Made by a program: the position numbers and the translations under genes. Positions 23,383-35,205 of a stretch of 64,000 nt of DNA are shown piece by piece (the first letter of the stretch is position 1; every line of letters starts with the position of its first letter). The notes under the pieces were generated by a model, which worked only from the letters and a program-made list of their open reading frames with translations, made no database searches and was not told the DNA's origin. This stretch comes from Hymenoscyphus infarciens (Eukaryota > Ascomycota > Leotiomycetes > Helotiales > Helotiaceae): positions 1 to 64,000 of the forward strand of contig LLCB01000197.1 in assembly GCA_001414345.1 (NCBI GenBank), in the 5' to 3' direction.

Positions 23383-25077
23383 TCATTCCCGGGGACTCTT
23401 AGAGAGTATTGAAGCTCGAGAATCTAGATTCACCAAAGTGGTCCAGGAATCGAGAGAGTCAGACCTTAAAATCGTGTTAAACGACTGATCTGGATCTCTT
23501 CCAGATTGGACTAGGCCCTGTAGCCGTCGTGCTCTGAAACGCTTCTGGGCCCGCAGGACATAGAACACTGCCCATAGAATTTGTACTATACTGAGCCTGC
23601 TAGTTCGGATATCTTGTTGATCAAGTAAGCTGAAGTTCAATGAATTTGCATCCACGATGCTCTGTTTCTTCCAATCTTCAAGCCCGGGAGCGTCAAGCCA
23701 AGCCATCCCTCTTTTTGCAATTACGCCACGGACGAATTGATACCCCTCGACCTCCACTGATTGAGGAATCGTAAGCACATTTTCCAACAGCTTCTCGAAT
23801 TCCTCACCCATAATATTAGACTTATCGATAATAGGTATAACCGGAGAGAGCAATTCCCATAAAGAGTCTAGGAAGTATTGTTTTAGATGAAGATTTTCGA
23901 CCATGGTAGCAGAAGGTTGAAGGCTCGGCGTTTTTGTAATGTAATCCTGATCGATATTATTATCGATTATGAATTTAGGAAGAGGATAACCGAAAGAGAA
24001 TGGTCTTGTAGTAATCTGCTCCCAGTCAAGTAGTGCGATAGGAACCCCCTCCCTGTTGACGATTACATTGTTGGATGAGATGTCAAAATGGTGTAAGAAA
24101 GTTGATCGCGGAGGAAGAGCTGTTTCTTTGACAATGAGAGGGATGGCGTAGCGAAGCGATTGACAATAATGAGGGATGTTTTCCAGATCAAACTTCGAGT
24201 ATAAGGAAGGCCAGAGCTGCAAATCTTGCCGCTTAGAGTGCATTATTCCCTGGGATTCGAAATCGTTAAACAGATCCCAAAAGTGGCTCCGCTTATGTTG
24301 ACGCGGATCCAATGTCTCCGCCTGATATATTTCGACAATTCCTCGCAAGTAGTCTCGAACACTATCGTATGGCCCACGTGGGATGTCATATTCCTGTCGA
24401 TAGTCGTGTGCGAACTGAAAATCCGAGGCTGGTCCGAGGTAAAAATCGCCAAGAATAGGGTTTCGAAATGGGTTCCAGCGACAATACAGACTTCCAATCT
24501 TGTCAAACTGGAGGGTTGAAAGTTGATGTACCCAGCCAGCAATATCGCGATAGACCCGTTCCTTTTGCTTCATGCTTAGTTCAGCTTCAATAACCGAGCC
24601 AAGCGTGTGACCATCAATCTTCTCCATTATCATCCATTCCAAACCAAGCTCATTTTCCCCACTTGAATCAAAAATATAAACTCTCGGGACTGGGATCGTG
24701 GTTTGCAAGCGGACAAACTCCATAGTTGCAACCTCACTCTGGATTGTATACCATGGGTGGATAGGCATACTTAAGCGAAGTATTCGTTCGACCCGGTTGC
24801 CAGTGCGGGTGTCGATCGCAGAAACGATGTAAAGTTTGTTGAAGGCACCTTCCTTGAAGAACTCCACAAAAACATTCTTAGAGCCGAAACCACACATCCG
24901 TATGTACTTGTTGGCGATTAGACGTACGAGTTCGAGATCCGGTTCAGCCGCCCAAACAGGATCCGGCTCGGTGAATGGAGAACGCCTCCATCGGACCCAC
25001 CGCTCTCGCCGGGTTACAGCCTCTGCGGGAGCAGGAGGGCGCAGATAAGAAACACAGAGTGGCCAATGCAGCGACAT
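23383..25077 (-). CDS. Aminoglycoside-phosphotransferase-fold (APH) family protein
   Basis: A single-exon gene of 564 residues from the ATG at 25077. The same frame remains open to an ATG at 25335 (650 residues), but those 86 extra residues look unlike coding sequence, so the inner start MSLHWPLCV is preferred. The APH/choline-kinase-like fold is shown by YTIQSEVATMEFVRLQTTIPVPRVY, GLEWMIMEKIDGHTL, the catalytic loop HHFDISSNNVIV (usually HGDxxxxN; Asp and Asn kept) and LLDWEQ for the metal-binding DxE region. These genes are much expanded in filamentous fungi; substrates are unknown. It is not evidence of antibiotic resistance. Confidence 0.82.
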   Translation of the reverse strand: MSLHWPLCVSYLRPPAPAEAVTRRERWVRWRRSPFTEPDPVWAAEPDLELVRLIANKYIRMCGFGSKNVFVEFFKEGAFNKLYIVSAIDTRTGNRVERILRLSMPIHPWYTIQSEVATMEFVRLQTTIPVPRVYIFDSSGENELGLEWMIMEKIDGHTLGSVIEAELSMKQKERVYRDIAGWVHQLSTLQFDKIGSLYCRWNPFRNPILGDFYLGPASDFQFAHDYRQEYDIPRGPYDSVRDYLRGIVEIYQAETLDPRQHKRSHFWDLFNDFESQGIMHSKRQDLQLWPSLYSKFDLENIPHYCQSLRYAIPLIVKETALPPRSTFLHHFDISSNNVIVNREGVPIALLDWEQITTRPFSFGYPLPKFIIDNNIDQDYITKTPSLQPSATMVENLHLKQYFLDSLWELLSPVIPIIDKSNIMGEEFEKLLENVLTIPQSVEVEGYQFVRGVIAKRGMAWLDAPGLEDWKKQSIVDANSLNFSLLDQQDIRTSRLSIVQILWAVFYVLRAQKRFRARRLQGLVQSGRDPDQSFNTILRSDSLDSWTTLVNLDSRASILSKSPRE

Positions 25078-26020
25078 TTTGCGTCGAAGCGTCAAAGTAG
25101 CTGCGGTGCTGGTCTTTCTGTTGTTATCGATGGGCAAGGGACCAACACGGCAAGGTAAGCGCGCGTGTTGGCGCGCTTTCACGTTTTCAGTCAGGTGCGC
25201 GCTAATGCACCAATCAAACGCCGCTTCCGGGATTAGCCGAGGAAACCGAAAAGTGGAGATTAGGGTGGTTGGTGAGAAAAGAGTTCTTCTGGAGACTATT
25301 ATCTGTTTAGCTACCATGGGGCGTTCGGACGACATTCAAGACTTACTCGAACAGTATTTCGACTCGTGGGAGATTGAAGATCTTGAGAGCTAATGCTGGC
25401 GACTAGACAAGGCGGGCCGGATCGCAAAACTCGACGACCGACCTGTAAAATGTAAACGATCTCAGTATAAAGCACTAGCGCCTGCTCTAGTAGAGCAGAC
25501 GAAAGAGGGGATATAATAAGAAAGGACAGCTTTAAAAGTAAGGAAAGGCATAGATAGGAACCTTTAGGAAGGATAGGAGTGCTAATCTAGCTAGGAAAAC
25601 AAAAACGCTGATAGAAAGTGTTACCTACGTACTACGCAATCCGCACGTGTTGTTCATAGGTAAGCGCAGATATATGATACTCTCTTCAAGTTCATGAAAC
25701 ACTTTGAATGGAAGTGAATGCATCGCGAACAGGGTTGCAGATAGTATTGGCCGATATGTGCCAAGTTGGCAGCCGTGGGGTTCTTCTAGAAACCAGTTTG
25801 GCGATGCCGTCAAGCGAAGCAAGGCAAGATCAAGAACTCGAATAGAGAAGGGGGAGCCTTCGACGTCATAAGAAGTGAATATACAGATAAGAAATAGCAT
25901 TTAAACAAACTCTCCTTCTATTATTATCCTCTTAACAATCATCCTCTCACAAACCCAATTGAGATCAATTAGTTCATAATACCACCCCCTCCCAAACAAC
26001 ACGACCAAAACACACTCGCA
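25078..26020. other. Intergenic region with fragments of open frame
   Basis: On the + strand a frame from ATG 25316 reads MGRSDDIQDLLEQYFDSWE to a TAA at 25391-25393, then continues open past that stop in the same frame to about 25517. This may be a decayed small gene with a single stop. A 91-residue minus frame (25900-25625) has no recognisable similarity. Otherwise nothing is supported. Confidence 0.35.
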
Positions 26021-26442
26021 ATGGAGCTCAACAACTACACCATCGCCGCCATCGCAATCACAACCTTCGCCATCGTGCTAGCAGCCGCCTACCTCTCCGG
26101 AGCACTCGACCCCGTCATCAAAGAGGTCGGCATCATGTTCTTCAAAGCTAAAGCGGAAGCCGAAGCCAAGAAGTTGCAGGCTCAAGGAATGAAGCAAGGA
26201 GAGGATTTCACCAAAGGTGTGTGACCATCTCGTTTGGGAAGCTGTCCCGTCTCTTGATGATCGCTGCTACAAAGAGCAACTGGCTTGGATGCACGGAAAA
26301 ATGAGATGAGATGTTAGCAGATGTTGGCTAACATGAGTAACTATCTCCAGAGCAACTCAAGGGCAATAAACAGGCTACGGATGTTGCGGAGGGATTTGGA
26401 AAGATGGGTGGTGGTGTTGGGGGATTGAAGATTGGTTTGTAG
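26021..26442 (+). CDS. Small single-pass membrane protein of unknown function
   Basis: Exons 26021-26216 and 26351-26442 encode 95 residues. The ATG has a strong fungal context (CTCGCAATGG). One hydrophobic segment (about 7-28, YTIAAIAITTFAIVLAAAYLSGAL) is followed by an Ala/Lys/Glu-rich amphipathic helix (FFKAKAEAEAKKLQAQGMKQ) and a Gly-rich tail (GGGVGGLKIGL). The 134-nt intron has donor GTGTGT, branch CTAAC and acceptor CCAG, and splicing keeps frame. Without splicing the frame stops right after the donor. I do not recognise a named family; the layout suggests a small membrane-anchored helical protein, perhaps mitochondrial or ER. Confidence 0.7.
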
Positions 26443-27536
26443 ATGGAAGCTGGACCATCTGGATGACCAGAATGATTTGATGATACCGAGACGAAACAAA
26501 AAGCAAGGTGCATGATGGGATGAGCAACGAAAGGAATAATGATTGCGGGGAAATGAAGTTTGTTTTATTCTTCTTGCACGATCTGATATCTGCCCACTTT
26601 ATGCACCGGGATAGGGGCGTGTTGCCGAAAAGGGTGGAAAAGGGGTGCCACTGGCTGACGCCACGATGAGAAAAAAAAGTAAAATGGGAAATTGATAGGC
26701 TTGACAATTCCTATAATTCTATCTTTGTGATTCGTGAATGCAGCACTTGTCGATCGTCATTCTGTTTCTGATAAGAAGTAATTAATGTTCAGATGAAATG
26801 TAGAAAGAAGCAGCTGCAGTATGAAGGAAAACGAAGCCTGATAAGCGGGAACAGGAACAGGAACCTCCTTCCACCTTGGTGCTGGTTTCTTACAGTAGTG
26901 CGAAGGGTGCTAGGTAGTACGAAGGGCAATCGTCGTCATTGAAGTGGATCTGGAGAATTCCCCAAAAAATGAAAAGTATTTATAGCATCTTTTAAATCTC
27001 CGATATAATTTTAGAATCATTTTTTTCCTTTTCCACCCCTCGAGCCTCTCTTGCGAAATGATTTTCAGACTGTTACTGTTTTCTTTCGTCGGATCAGGTG
27101 GGGAAAAAGCAAATGACATCAGTTCTCTGCTCACCCGCCCCAGGGTTTTAGCTCCAACCCTTGATTTGTGAGCGAGGGACAGCCTCACTAATACTTCTTA
27201 CCAAAGTCCTTTTTTTCTTTTTACCGTTGGTCATTGTGTAAAATTCTTCTTCTCCTTCTCATCCTCCTCCCTCCTTCTCCTTCTCCTAATTTATAATGAA
27301 GGTATTCACACTTCTCTTTTACTCTATTTGATTGTGAATCCGAAGTAACCGGTGCACCACCTACGGAGCACACGACTCGGGATCGACAGCTCTTTCGCCT
27401 CCGCTTGCGCCTGCGGTCGCAATCAGTCGCATCGCATCGCATCGCCTCCCCTCCCCTCCCATCCCCTCCCCTCCATCCGAACCATCAGCAGTTCCGCCCC
27501 AACAGGCTGAAATCCCCCATCGAATGAGCTGCCAAA
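26443..27536. other. Intergenic region and CT-rich promoter of the SYLF gene
   Basis: No supported gene. Around 27230-27290 the + strand is a long pyrimidine tract, and at 27420-27475 there are short GCATC and CCCCTCC tandem repeats. This is the usual composition of a strong fungal promoter and leader. Confidence 0.5.
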
Positions 27537-29857
27537 ATGCAGAGGGTCACCTCGATTCTACCTTCGTGGGACAAGACCAAGACGGGAAGCAAGAAGGGTT
27601 TTGATAAAGCCTGGACGTGGGCTGATAAACGTGAGTGCCTGGAGTAACGTGGGGAAAAGGGAAGGGAAAGGGAAAGCCCGGAAATCTGACAGCTTCTGGT
27701 GTAGTCGGTGCGCCCGTCAACAAATTGTCCAACAAGATCGGATCGGAAGCTTTTTGGCCTACAACACTCGACAAGGAATCCGACAAGGCCGCGCGCATTT
27801 TAAGGTCCTTTTGCAGTATGTTTGCAGCTCTTTACACTTTTCCGGGGTCCAGTTACTGACGTCCGCACTACAGAGGATGGCTTTTACGCAGAGGAGGATC
27901 GACTGGTGGCGGCCGACACCCCACGAGGGAAACAAAGAGTCCTGAAAAAGATTCCCCAAAAGGTGATAGAGAATGCCGTTGGATTGGCTATTTTCACAAC
28001 AATGAGAACCGGATTATGGGTATCAGGCGCCGGCGGTTCTGGCATCCTTCTCGCCAGGAAAGAAAACGGCGAATGGTCACCACCCTCAGGCATATTGCTA
28101 CATACGGCTGGTTTGGGATTTCTCGTTGGCGTCGATATCTACGATTGTGTGGTGGTGATCAATAATCGCAAGGCACTCGAGGCATTCACTAAAATCCGGG
28201 CGACTATTGGGGGCGAGATTTCGGCTGTTGCTGGTCCTGTGGGGGCAGGCGGGGTTTTGGAAAACGACGGAAAGTGGAAGCAAGCCAAGTATGTTTGTCC
28301 TGTTGGATTGGATTGTTGGATTGCGCTGTTTTCTCATGCTAACAAACTTACAGTCGGCCTGTTTTTACCTACCTTAAATCGAGAGGCTTTTACGCTGGAG
28401 TACAGGTCGACGGAACCGTCATCATCGAACGAACAGACGAAAACGAACGATTTTACGGCGAGAGAATAGGTGTCGCAGATATCCTGGCTGGAAAAGCGAG
28501 ACATCCACCATACGAAATAAAAATGCTGATGGAAACGGTCAAGGCAGCAGAAGGTAGAAGGGATGTTGATAGAGAGGTTCTCGAAGTGCTCGATGACCAA
28601 CCCGCCCCTGGAGATGTCGATGTTGCATCTCCTAACACAGCCAGCGGACCAACGTTTGGCATCCCCGAAGTCGACGATCCCGATCCATTCGGTGTTTTAG
28701 CTCTCGAGAAGATTGGGTTGGAAATTAAGGAAGCAGGAACCAAAAGTCGTCCCCCAAGTTCCATGTTCGAATATAATCCTAGTCCCACGAGTCCAATATT
28801 CGGCAGATTTCAGCACCGTCGGAGTATGGATACTTTGGCTACAAACAGCAACAGAGAGAGTTACATGTCCACGCGGAGTAGTCGTACGAGAACGAGTACA
28901 GACAGATGGACACAGACGACGGAGATGGGTACACAAACCGACTTCGATACACCAGCCACGAGCCCGAACCGAAGCGATCACAATAAAAGAATCGAGGAGG
29001 AGGACGAACCTCCGGCTGCTGTAAAGGAACCCGAGGAAATCGATTATACCAAGATTGATCTGGGTCCTTACAGCAGTCTGAATCATAGTCAGGACTTTGA
29101 TGGAACGACGGTAAATGAAAATGAGAGCCCGGGAGAACAAGACAGCAACGAGCTCAGGGAGCCGAATGAGCCTCCAATTTCGCTCGACACCAGTTTCGTA
29201 TCAGACGATGACCTCGATGACGACGAGGAGCCAGTCATCTTCGAAGCAGCTTCCGCTCAAGCAACTGTCATTACACCCAAAGCTATCAAAGCCCGAGGTG
29301 GTCTAGTTAACATCCCCAAACGACCACCTCCACCACCTCTACCACCAAGGAGCATCGCCCGATCGAGTCGAAATCTCACGGTTGATCAAGGCTCCGGACG
29401 CAGTCCAATGAACAGCCCATTGAAATCGGAATTCGAGGAGGTCGACCTACATGGCTCGAATAGATTGAGTGTCGATAACTCGTCGAATAGACTCAGTGTT
29501 GGGAATGCACCAAATAGACTGAGTGTCGACAGTACTTCAAGCCGAGTACGTACACCATCGCCAGTGAAGGAACCTGTGTTGGAGGATCTGGAGAAAACCG
29601 AAACGGCGAAAGCGACGGCTGGTGAGATGCTGGAACATAAGGTTGAAGAGGCGCTTCAGGAACAACATATCGATCATTTTACGCCTGCTACCGAGAATGT
29701 TCCCGAGTATAAGCATTTTGTCACGGGGTTTGAGGAGAGTGAGCTGGCGAAGGAAGGGTCTGCTGCTGAGAGAGAGACTCCGAAGATCCCGGGATCTCTG
29801 GATGATTCCGATTACTTCCAGAGTTTACCTACTACACCTGAGGTGGAGCTCAAGTGA
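27537..29857 (+). CDS. SYLF-domain (Ysc84/SH3YL1-type) actin- and lipid-binding protein
   Basis: Exons 27537-27630, 27705-27815, 27874-28288 and 28354-29857 encode 707 residues. The SYLF domain (about 35-260) shows AARILRSFCKDGF, IPQKVIENAVGLAIFTTMRTG, WVSGAGGSGILLARKENGEWSPPSGI, GVDIYDCVVVINN and RPVFTYLKSRGFYAGVQVDGT. SYLF proteins bind PI(3,5)P2 or actin and work in endocytosis. Yeast Ysc84 has a C-terminal SH3 domain; here the C-terminus is instead a long disordered region with a proline run (KRPPPPPLPPR) that could itself bind SH3 domains, and three short NRLSV repeats near 29458-29530. All introns have canonical GTGAGT or GTATGT donors, and the frame is kept throughout. Confidence 0.88.
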
Positions 29858-30740
29858 ATGTACGAATGAGTTAGGGAACAGTCATATTTTTCATTAAATA
29901 TCTGCGGAATATTGTTTATTGAGCGATATATCAAAAGGGAATCTTGAATCGGGCTCTTTTCGCGAGGCACGAGGCGTTATTTCCTTGGGCTTCTATTTGC
30001 CTAGGGATGGAAAGATATCATCGGGTTTACTTGGATGGCATGTTCAGTAGGCGAAGTGAGAAAGCATTCATATTCATTGTGCTTATTTTCTCACGACCGG
30101 CATTTGCACATTGGACTACGGACTGGGGCTTTGGACATTTTTGGACTCCGAAAAGGAGAATCATTATTATCATGATATAACGTTAATCTTTTAGTGCATA
30201 ATTTATATTCACACGCTCTTTATATGAGGTCAGGGGAATATCAGGATGATAGGAGAGACGAATGGGATGAGGGGTTTTGGGGATGGAGGATAGGGGATAG
30301 GGAGGAGGTGTTTCGATATGATAAGGATGAGAGTGGAGAGAAATAGATTAATTTAATGTTCATGTCAAATTGTTTTTCGTGTGTCTTGTTGTGTTTTTGA
30401 ATTGTGGTTGTTTGAGGGTTTTGGGGAAGATCAATAGTTGAGTAATAGGAAGTTTTGTAGGTGGAAGAGGTGGGGTTTTTTGGTGGAAGGAGAGCTTGAG
30501 TGGTGAGTTGGTAAATGTTGGGTGAACTAGTGACAGATTTGGGGGCTGAAAAGAGAAGTGTGAGTAAGCTAACATATGACGAGTACGCTACAAGAAAAAA
30601 AAAAGAGTCGTGGATTAGCTATCAAGTGTTGAGTAAGCTGGACAATTGTGGGTGAGCTAATAAGTAGTAAGTAAGCTATTATATGTCAAGTAAGCTAGCA
30701 AATGCCAAGTAACCTAACATTTATCAAGTAAGCTGTCTAG
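29858..30740. other. Intergenic transition into the RIP block
   Basis: No supported gene. Base composition drops from balanced to AT-rich over this interval. The last 200 bp hold a degenerate AGTAAGCTA repeat. Confidence 0.5.
30550..30735. repeat. Degenerate CAAGTAAGCTA minisatellite
   Basis: About eight variants of GAGTAAGCTA or CAAGTAAGCTA recur every 20-30 bp, with partial decay between copies. The array sits at the border of the RIP block. Confidence 0.65.
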
Positions 30741-31724
30741 ACTTACTTGAATTGTTTTAGAACTTTCGAGATTAAGAGTTGATTTCGTAGCTTACTTTGA
30801 GAGTAAGATAGTAAGTATAGAGAATACTTTAGAGATAAAGAAGTTTCCTTTTCAAATCCGATACTATAGATATATTTTCAGCGTATAAATTTCTATATAA
30901 TATAAAACTTTTTATACTAAAAACTCGTAGTTAGCTTACTATAATTATTTATTAAGCTCTAGTATTAATAAGAATAGTATTTTACTATCTCTTTAGTTAT
31001 TCTTATACTCTACGTGATTTAGTAGAACGCGGTTCTAATCTTATATTTCTAGCTCTAACGCGACTAAATAATTATATTATTCTCTTATTCTTTAAACGCT
31101 ACTAAAGTATATAATAATACTAATAGAAATTTAATAATTATTTACTTATAATCTTATTTTTAAAAAGCTCTAGTGAAAAAATTATTATTTTAGTATAAGT
31201 TAGCTTAGATATAATATTATTATAAGCTAAGTTTTCTCTATCTACTTCTACTACTTCTACTACTACTTTTCTACTCTTTTCTTCTTCTTTTTACTTACTT
31301 CTCGTACTAAAAGTCTATTAAAAGAGTCTTAAAAGCTATTAAAAAGAAGAAAGTCTTCTAGAAGTATATTATATATACTAACTTCTATATATATATAAGT
31401 ATATAAAGAACTGCTTACTTATAGATAAAGTAGATTAATTATTAAAGAATATATTAGTAATAGCAGACGTTTCTAAGTTTATACTATTATATCTAGATAC
31501 TTCTTTCTCTACGTCTATTAATTTAGATTTTAATATCTTAGTACTCTTAAACTAGTTTAGTAGTATTATAGTTCAAAGCTATCTAGATTTTAGTCTAAAA
31601 CTACTCTAAATAAGAGTAGTTTCTAACTAGACTACTAAGCACGTCTATACGTAGAGTATAGAAATAACTAAAGAGATATTAATAATAGGAGAAAAAACTA
31701 GTTAGTAAGTAGTATTTCTAGCTC

Positions 31725-34171
31725 TATAATAGTATGCTATTATTCTAGATAGCTAGAAGTACCTGTTATATATAAGGTTTTAGTAGTTATTATCTTATAT
31801 TATCTGTTTTAGAAAGGTTACGTAGGTTCGAGCTTTTATATTAGCCGACGTATAACGTTAGTCGGTTTCGGACCTTTTAGTCCGAACCTCTTATATATAG
31901 TAGCCTACTCTTAGAGTAGAAGAGGGATAGTTTTTCCTTTTCTTCTATATTAGTATCTAGTATTTATATACGTTATTTAGTCTCGAACGTACTCCTATAT
32001 ACCTCTTCTCTTATAGTATATATTTTATACTATTATATAAAAAGGAAAAACTCTACTTTACTAGTAATAGTATTTATAATATCTCTTTAAGCTTATTATT
32101 ACTTTTATTTCTTTTTTAAGCTAGAATCGGACCTAAATAACGCTATTCTTAAATAGCCGGGATTCTAGAGATCTCCTAAATAGCTAGTAATATTAGAGTT
32201 TAGTATTAGTTTTAGATAGCTAGTAAAAATCGTGTCTTATACGTTATAGAATTTAAATACGCTAAGTATTTAGAATCCTAATAACCCTCTCTATATAGAG
32301 ACTACTATATATAGGTTTAGTAAATAAGTCGACATATAAAGTTATCTAGAAGGCTTCTAAATCTAATCTTACCTCTCTCTCTCTAGTTCTACTATAAGGC
32401 GTTAAATAACCTTCTAGAGCTATCTCTCTTTTTAAAAGACTCTCTAAACCCTCTCTAATCTATAACTATATACTAAAATAATAAGAGCTTAGCCTCTAAA
32501 GATAACCTTCCTAAATTTAGATAATATATAGATAATAGATAGATAAGATAGAGGTAAAGAATATAAAAGATAAAACGATTAGTTAACTAAGAGATAGAGG
32601 ATAAAAACTATAAGCGAACTTTAAAGTTAAAAACACTCTCTAAACTCTTACTAATCTAACTCTCTTTTAAACCTTCGTTTAAACCCTTCTTTACTTTTTA
32701 AAAGCCTAAATTTAGACCTCTTTTACTTAAGAGACACCGCTACCTCTAATGCCTTTCTATTACTTCTCTTAAATTAGATATAAATTAGTTAAAATACGCT
32801 TTTTATTAAGATTAAAGAAGTAAGCTCTTAGCTAAGTTATCGCTATTAATCCCGACTAAACATTATCTAAAAGAGATAGAAGTAGAATTAAGAAGAAGAT
32901 TTTACTAAAGAAACGTTCGCTTTTCAAGTATAGCTATACTTAGAGAGATACTAAAATCAGAACACTTCTTTTATATATAGAATAAGATTACACCTTAGCT
33001 CTAAAACCTGTCTACTACGCTTAAGAGATACTAGAATTATAACTTTACTAAGAAACACTTCAGTTTAGAATACCTCTCTATCTAGCTCTAAACTCTCTAT
33101 AATCTAATAGTAACTCTTCTTCGAAATCAGAAGATAATAAATAAGTCCTTAAGTATCTTAAAAGGAATAAGGTAATATAACAACTTCGGTAATAACTTCG
33201 CCTTTAACTAGCTAAAACTATCTCTCCTTTTTATTATTCTAAACTTTAAATAACGTTTATAACATTTAATAATAAACACTTTTAACTAGTTAAAACTCTA
33301 CCGACTCTAGTATAGAGTCTTATAGTCTTTACTTTCTTACTTTCTTTTACTTCTAGCTAGACTAGAAGTTCTTTTTTATTTAAATTCAAATTAGATATAA
33401 ATCAGTATACTCTTAAAGTAAGCTCTTAACTAAGTTATTACTACCTCTTAACTGAACAACTTTCAACTCTACTCTAACTTCGCCTCTAACTCTACTTTAA
33501 ACTTTTTCTAATTTTACTTTAAACTTTCTCTAATCTACTAGATAGATTGAATAACACTCTTTTAGTAAACGCGAATACTTACTTTAATATAAAAGGATTA
33601 GAAACGAAGTCTCTTTTATAAGCATCTACGAATTAGGTTAGTTATAATTCGAAATCGATATCTCGTCTTAGTTATAATAATTATAATAAATAAAGCATCT
33701 ATAAACCGGGTTAGCTATAATTTAGACTCTAATCTACCTTCTTACTTATAATAAAATCAATAAATATAATAAATATTATAATACTTATACTATCCCGATT
33801 CGACCTTAAATAATAAGAGATAGAAGACTTAGAACGAGTCTTTTTTAAAAGAGAGAGATATAATAGTATACTATTATTCTAGATAGCTAGGAGTACCTAC
33901 TATCTATAAGGTTTTAGTAGTTATTATCTTATATTATCTATTTTAGGAAGGTTACGTAGGTTTAGGCTTTTATATTAGCCGACGTATAACGTTAGTCGGT
34001 TTCGGACCTTTTAGTCTAAACCTCTTATATATAGTAGCCTACTCTTAGAGTAGAAGAGAGATAGTTTTTCCTTTTCTTCTATATCAGTGCCTAGTATTTA
34101 TATATATTATTTAGTCTCGAACGTACTCCTATATACCTCTTCTCCTATAGTATATATTTCGTACTATTATA
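31725..34171. mobile_element. Complete LTR retrotransposon, RIP-mutated, non-autonomous length
   Basis: LTRs at 31725-32037 and 33859-34171 are both exactly 313 bp and align along their full length. The element is bounded by the 5-bp duplication AGCTC (31720-31724 and 34172-34176). LTR ends read TATAATAG...CTATTATA, explained by RIP changing TG...CA to TA...TA. The internal 1.8 kb is too short for gag-pol and full of stops. Superfamily cannot be told. Confidence 0.88.
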
Positions 34172-34357
34172 AGCTCTTATATATATAAACCTATCTCTTA
34201 TATTAATATTATTTTCTTAGTATTATAACGAGTCGTTATATAGCTAAAGATTACGTAGATAATACTACTGCTTTTCTAGTATAATAGAATAGCGAATTAT
34301 TCTACTAGTTAACTCTTATATCTTTTAGCTTACTAGCGTAGTAGTTGAAGCTATTTA

Positions 34358-34721
34358 TATAATAGCCTATTATCTAGGCTATTCTAGATAGCCGAGATTA
34401 TATAGTATATATTATATATATAAGGTTTTAGTAGTTATTATTTTATATTATCTAATTTAGAAAGGTTATATACGTCTAGGCTTTTAGACGTACTTTATAG
34501 AGTTTAGGCTTTTATATTAGCTAACGTATATCGTTAGTCGGTTTTAGACTTCTTTTATATTATCTAAACCTCTTATATATAATAGCCTACTCTCCTAGAG
34601 TTAGAAAAGACTAGTTTAGCCTTTTCTTCTATACTAGAGCTTAGTATTTATATATATTATTCTGTCTTAAACGCACTTCTATATATCTCTTTAGTAGTAG
34701 TATCTCTTTCGTACTATTATA
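34358..34721. mobile_element. Solo LTR of the same family as 31725-34171
   Basis: It starts TATAATAG and ends GTACTATTATA as in the complete element, and shares long blocks such as TATATAAGGTTTTAGTAG and CTTATATATA. It has about 50 bp extra. Flanks are ATTTA (34353-34357) and ATTCA (34722-34726), a target duplication differing by one C to T change. Its unoccupied site is present at about 35180. Confidence 0.8.
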
Positions 34722-35044
34722 ATTCACTCTACTAATTATTATAGAAGAATTAATCTAACTAGTAACTAAGATTCTAAGACTTTAGCTAGAGATATATATA
34801 GTAGTAAATAACGTAAACTATACTAGAATTAGCGTTATATTAGCTATATAGCGTATTAGCTCGCTAAGCGAGAACTGAGACACTTAAAAATATTATATTC
34901 TAAATACTATAACACGTATAGTCTCTAAGAATATAAGTGATTATACTACTATAGAAGTTATTTAGTCTTATAGTTAACTATCTCGCGTACTCTAAAGACT
35001 ATACTAAGACGTTATAGCTAAGAGTAGCTACTCTAGAAGTAGAA

Positions 35045-35205
35045 GAGCTATAATATACTATTATATAGCTAGAGGTTATATAGGTAATACTACTACTAAC
35101 CTAGTATAGTAGAATAGTAAATTATTCTACTAGTTAATTCTTATATCTTTTAACTCGCTAGCGTAGTAGTTGAAGCTATTTACTCTACTAATTATTATAA
35201 GTATC
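35045..35205. repeat. Duplicate of 34205-34357 plus 34722-34742 without the solo LTR (empty site)
   Basis: The sequence matches the left flank of the solo LTR (CTAGCGTAGTAGTTGAAG, CTATTTA) and runs directly on into its right flank (CTCTACTAATTATTATA) with no LTR between. It therefore shows the pre-insertion state in a paralogous copy. Confidence 0.75.

Noticed and set aside
25078..25335. N-terminal 86-residue extension of the APH-fold protein from ATG 25335
   Set aside because: The sequence does not resemble the start of the family, and the internal MSLHWPLCV start is better; kept only as an alternative.
25625..25900. 91-residue minus frame
   Set aside because: No recognisable family, no splice-consistent partner and no promoter features.
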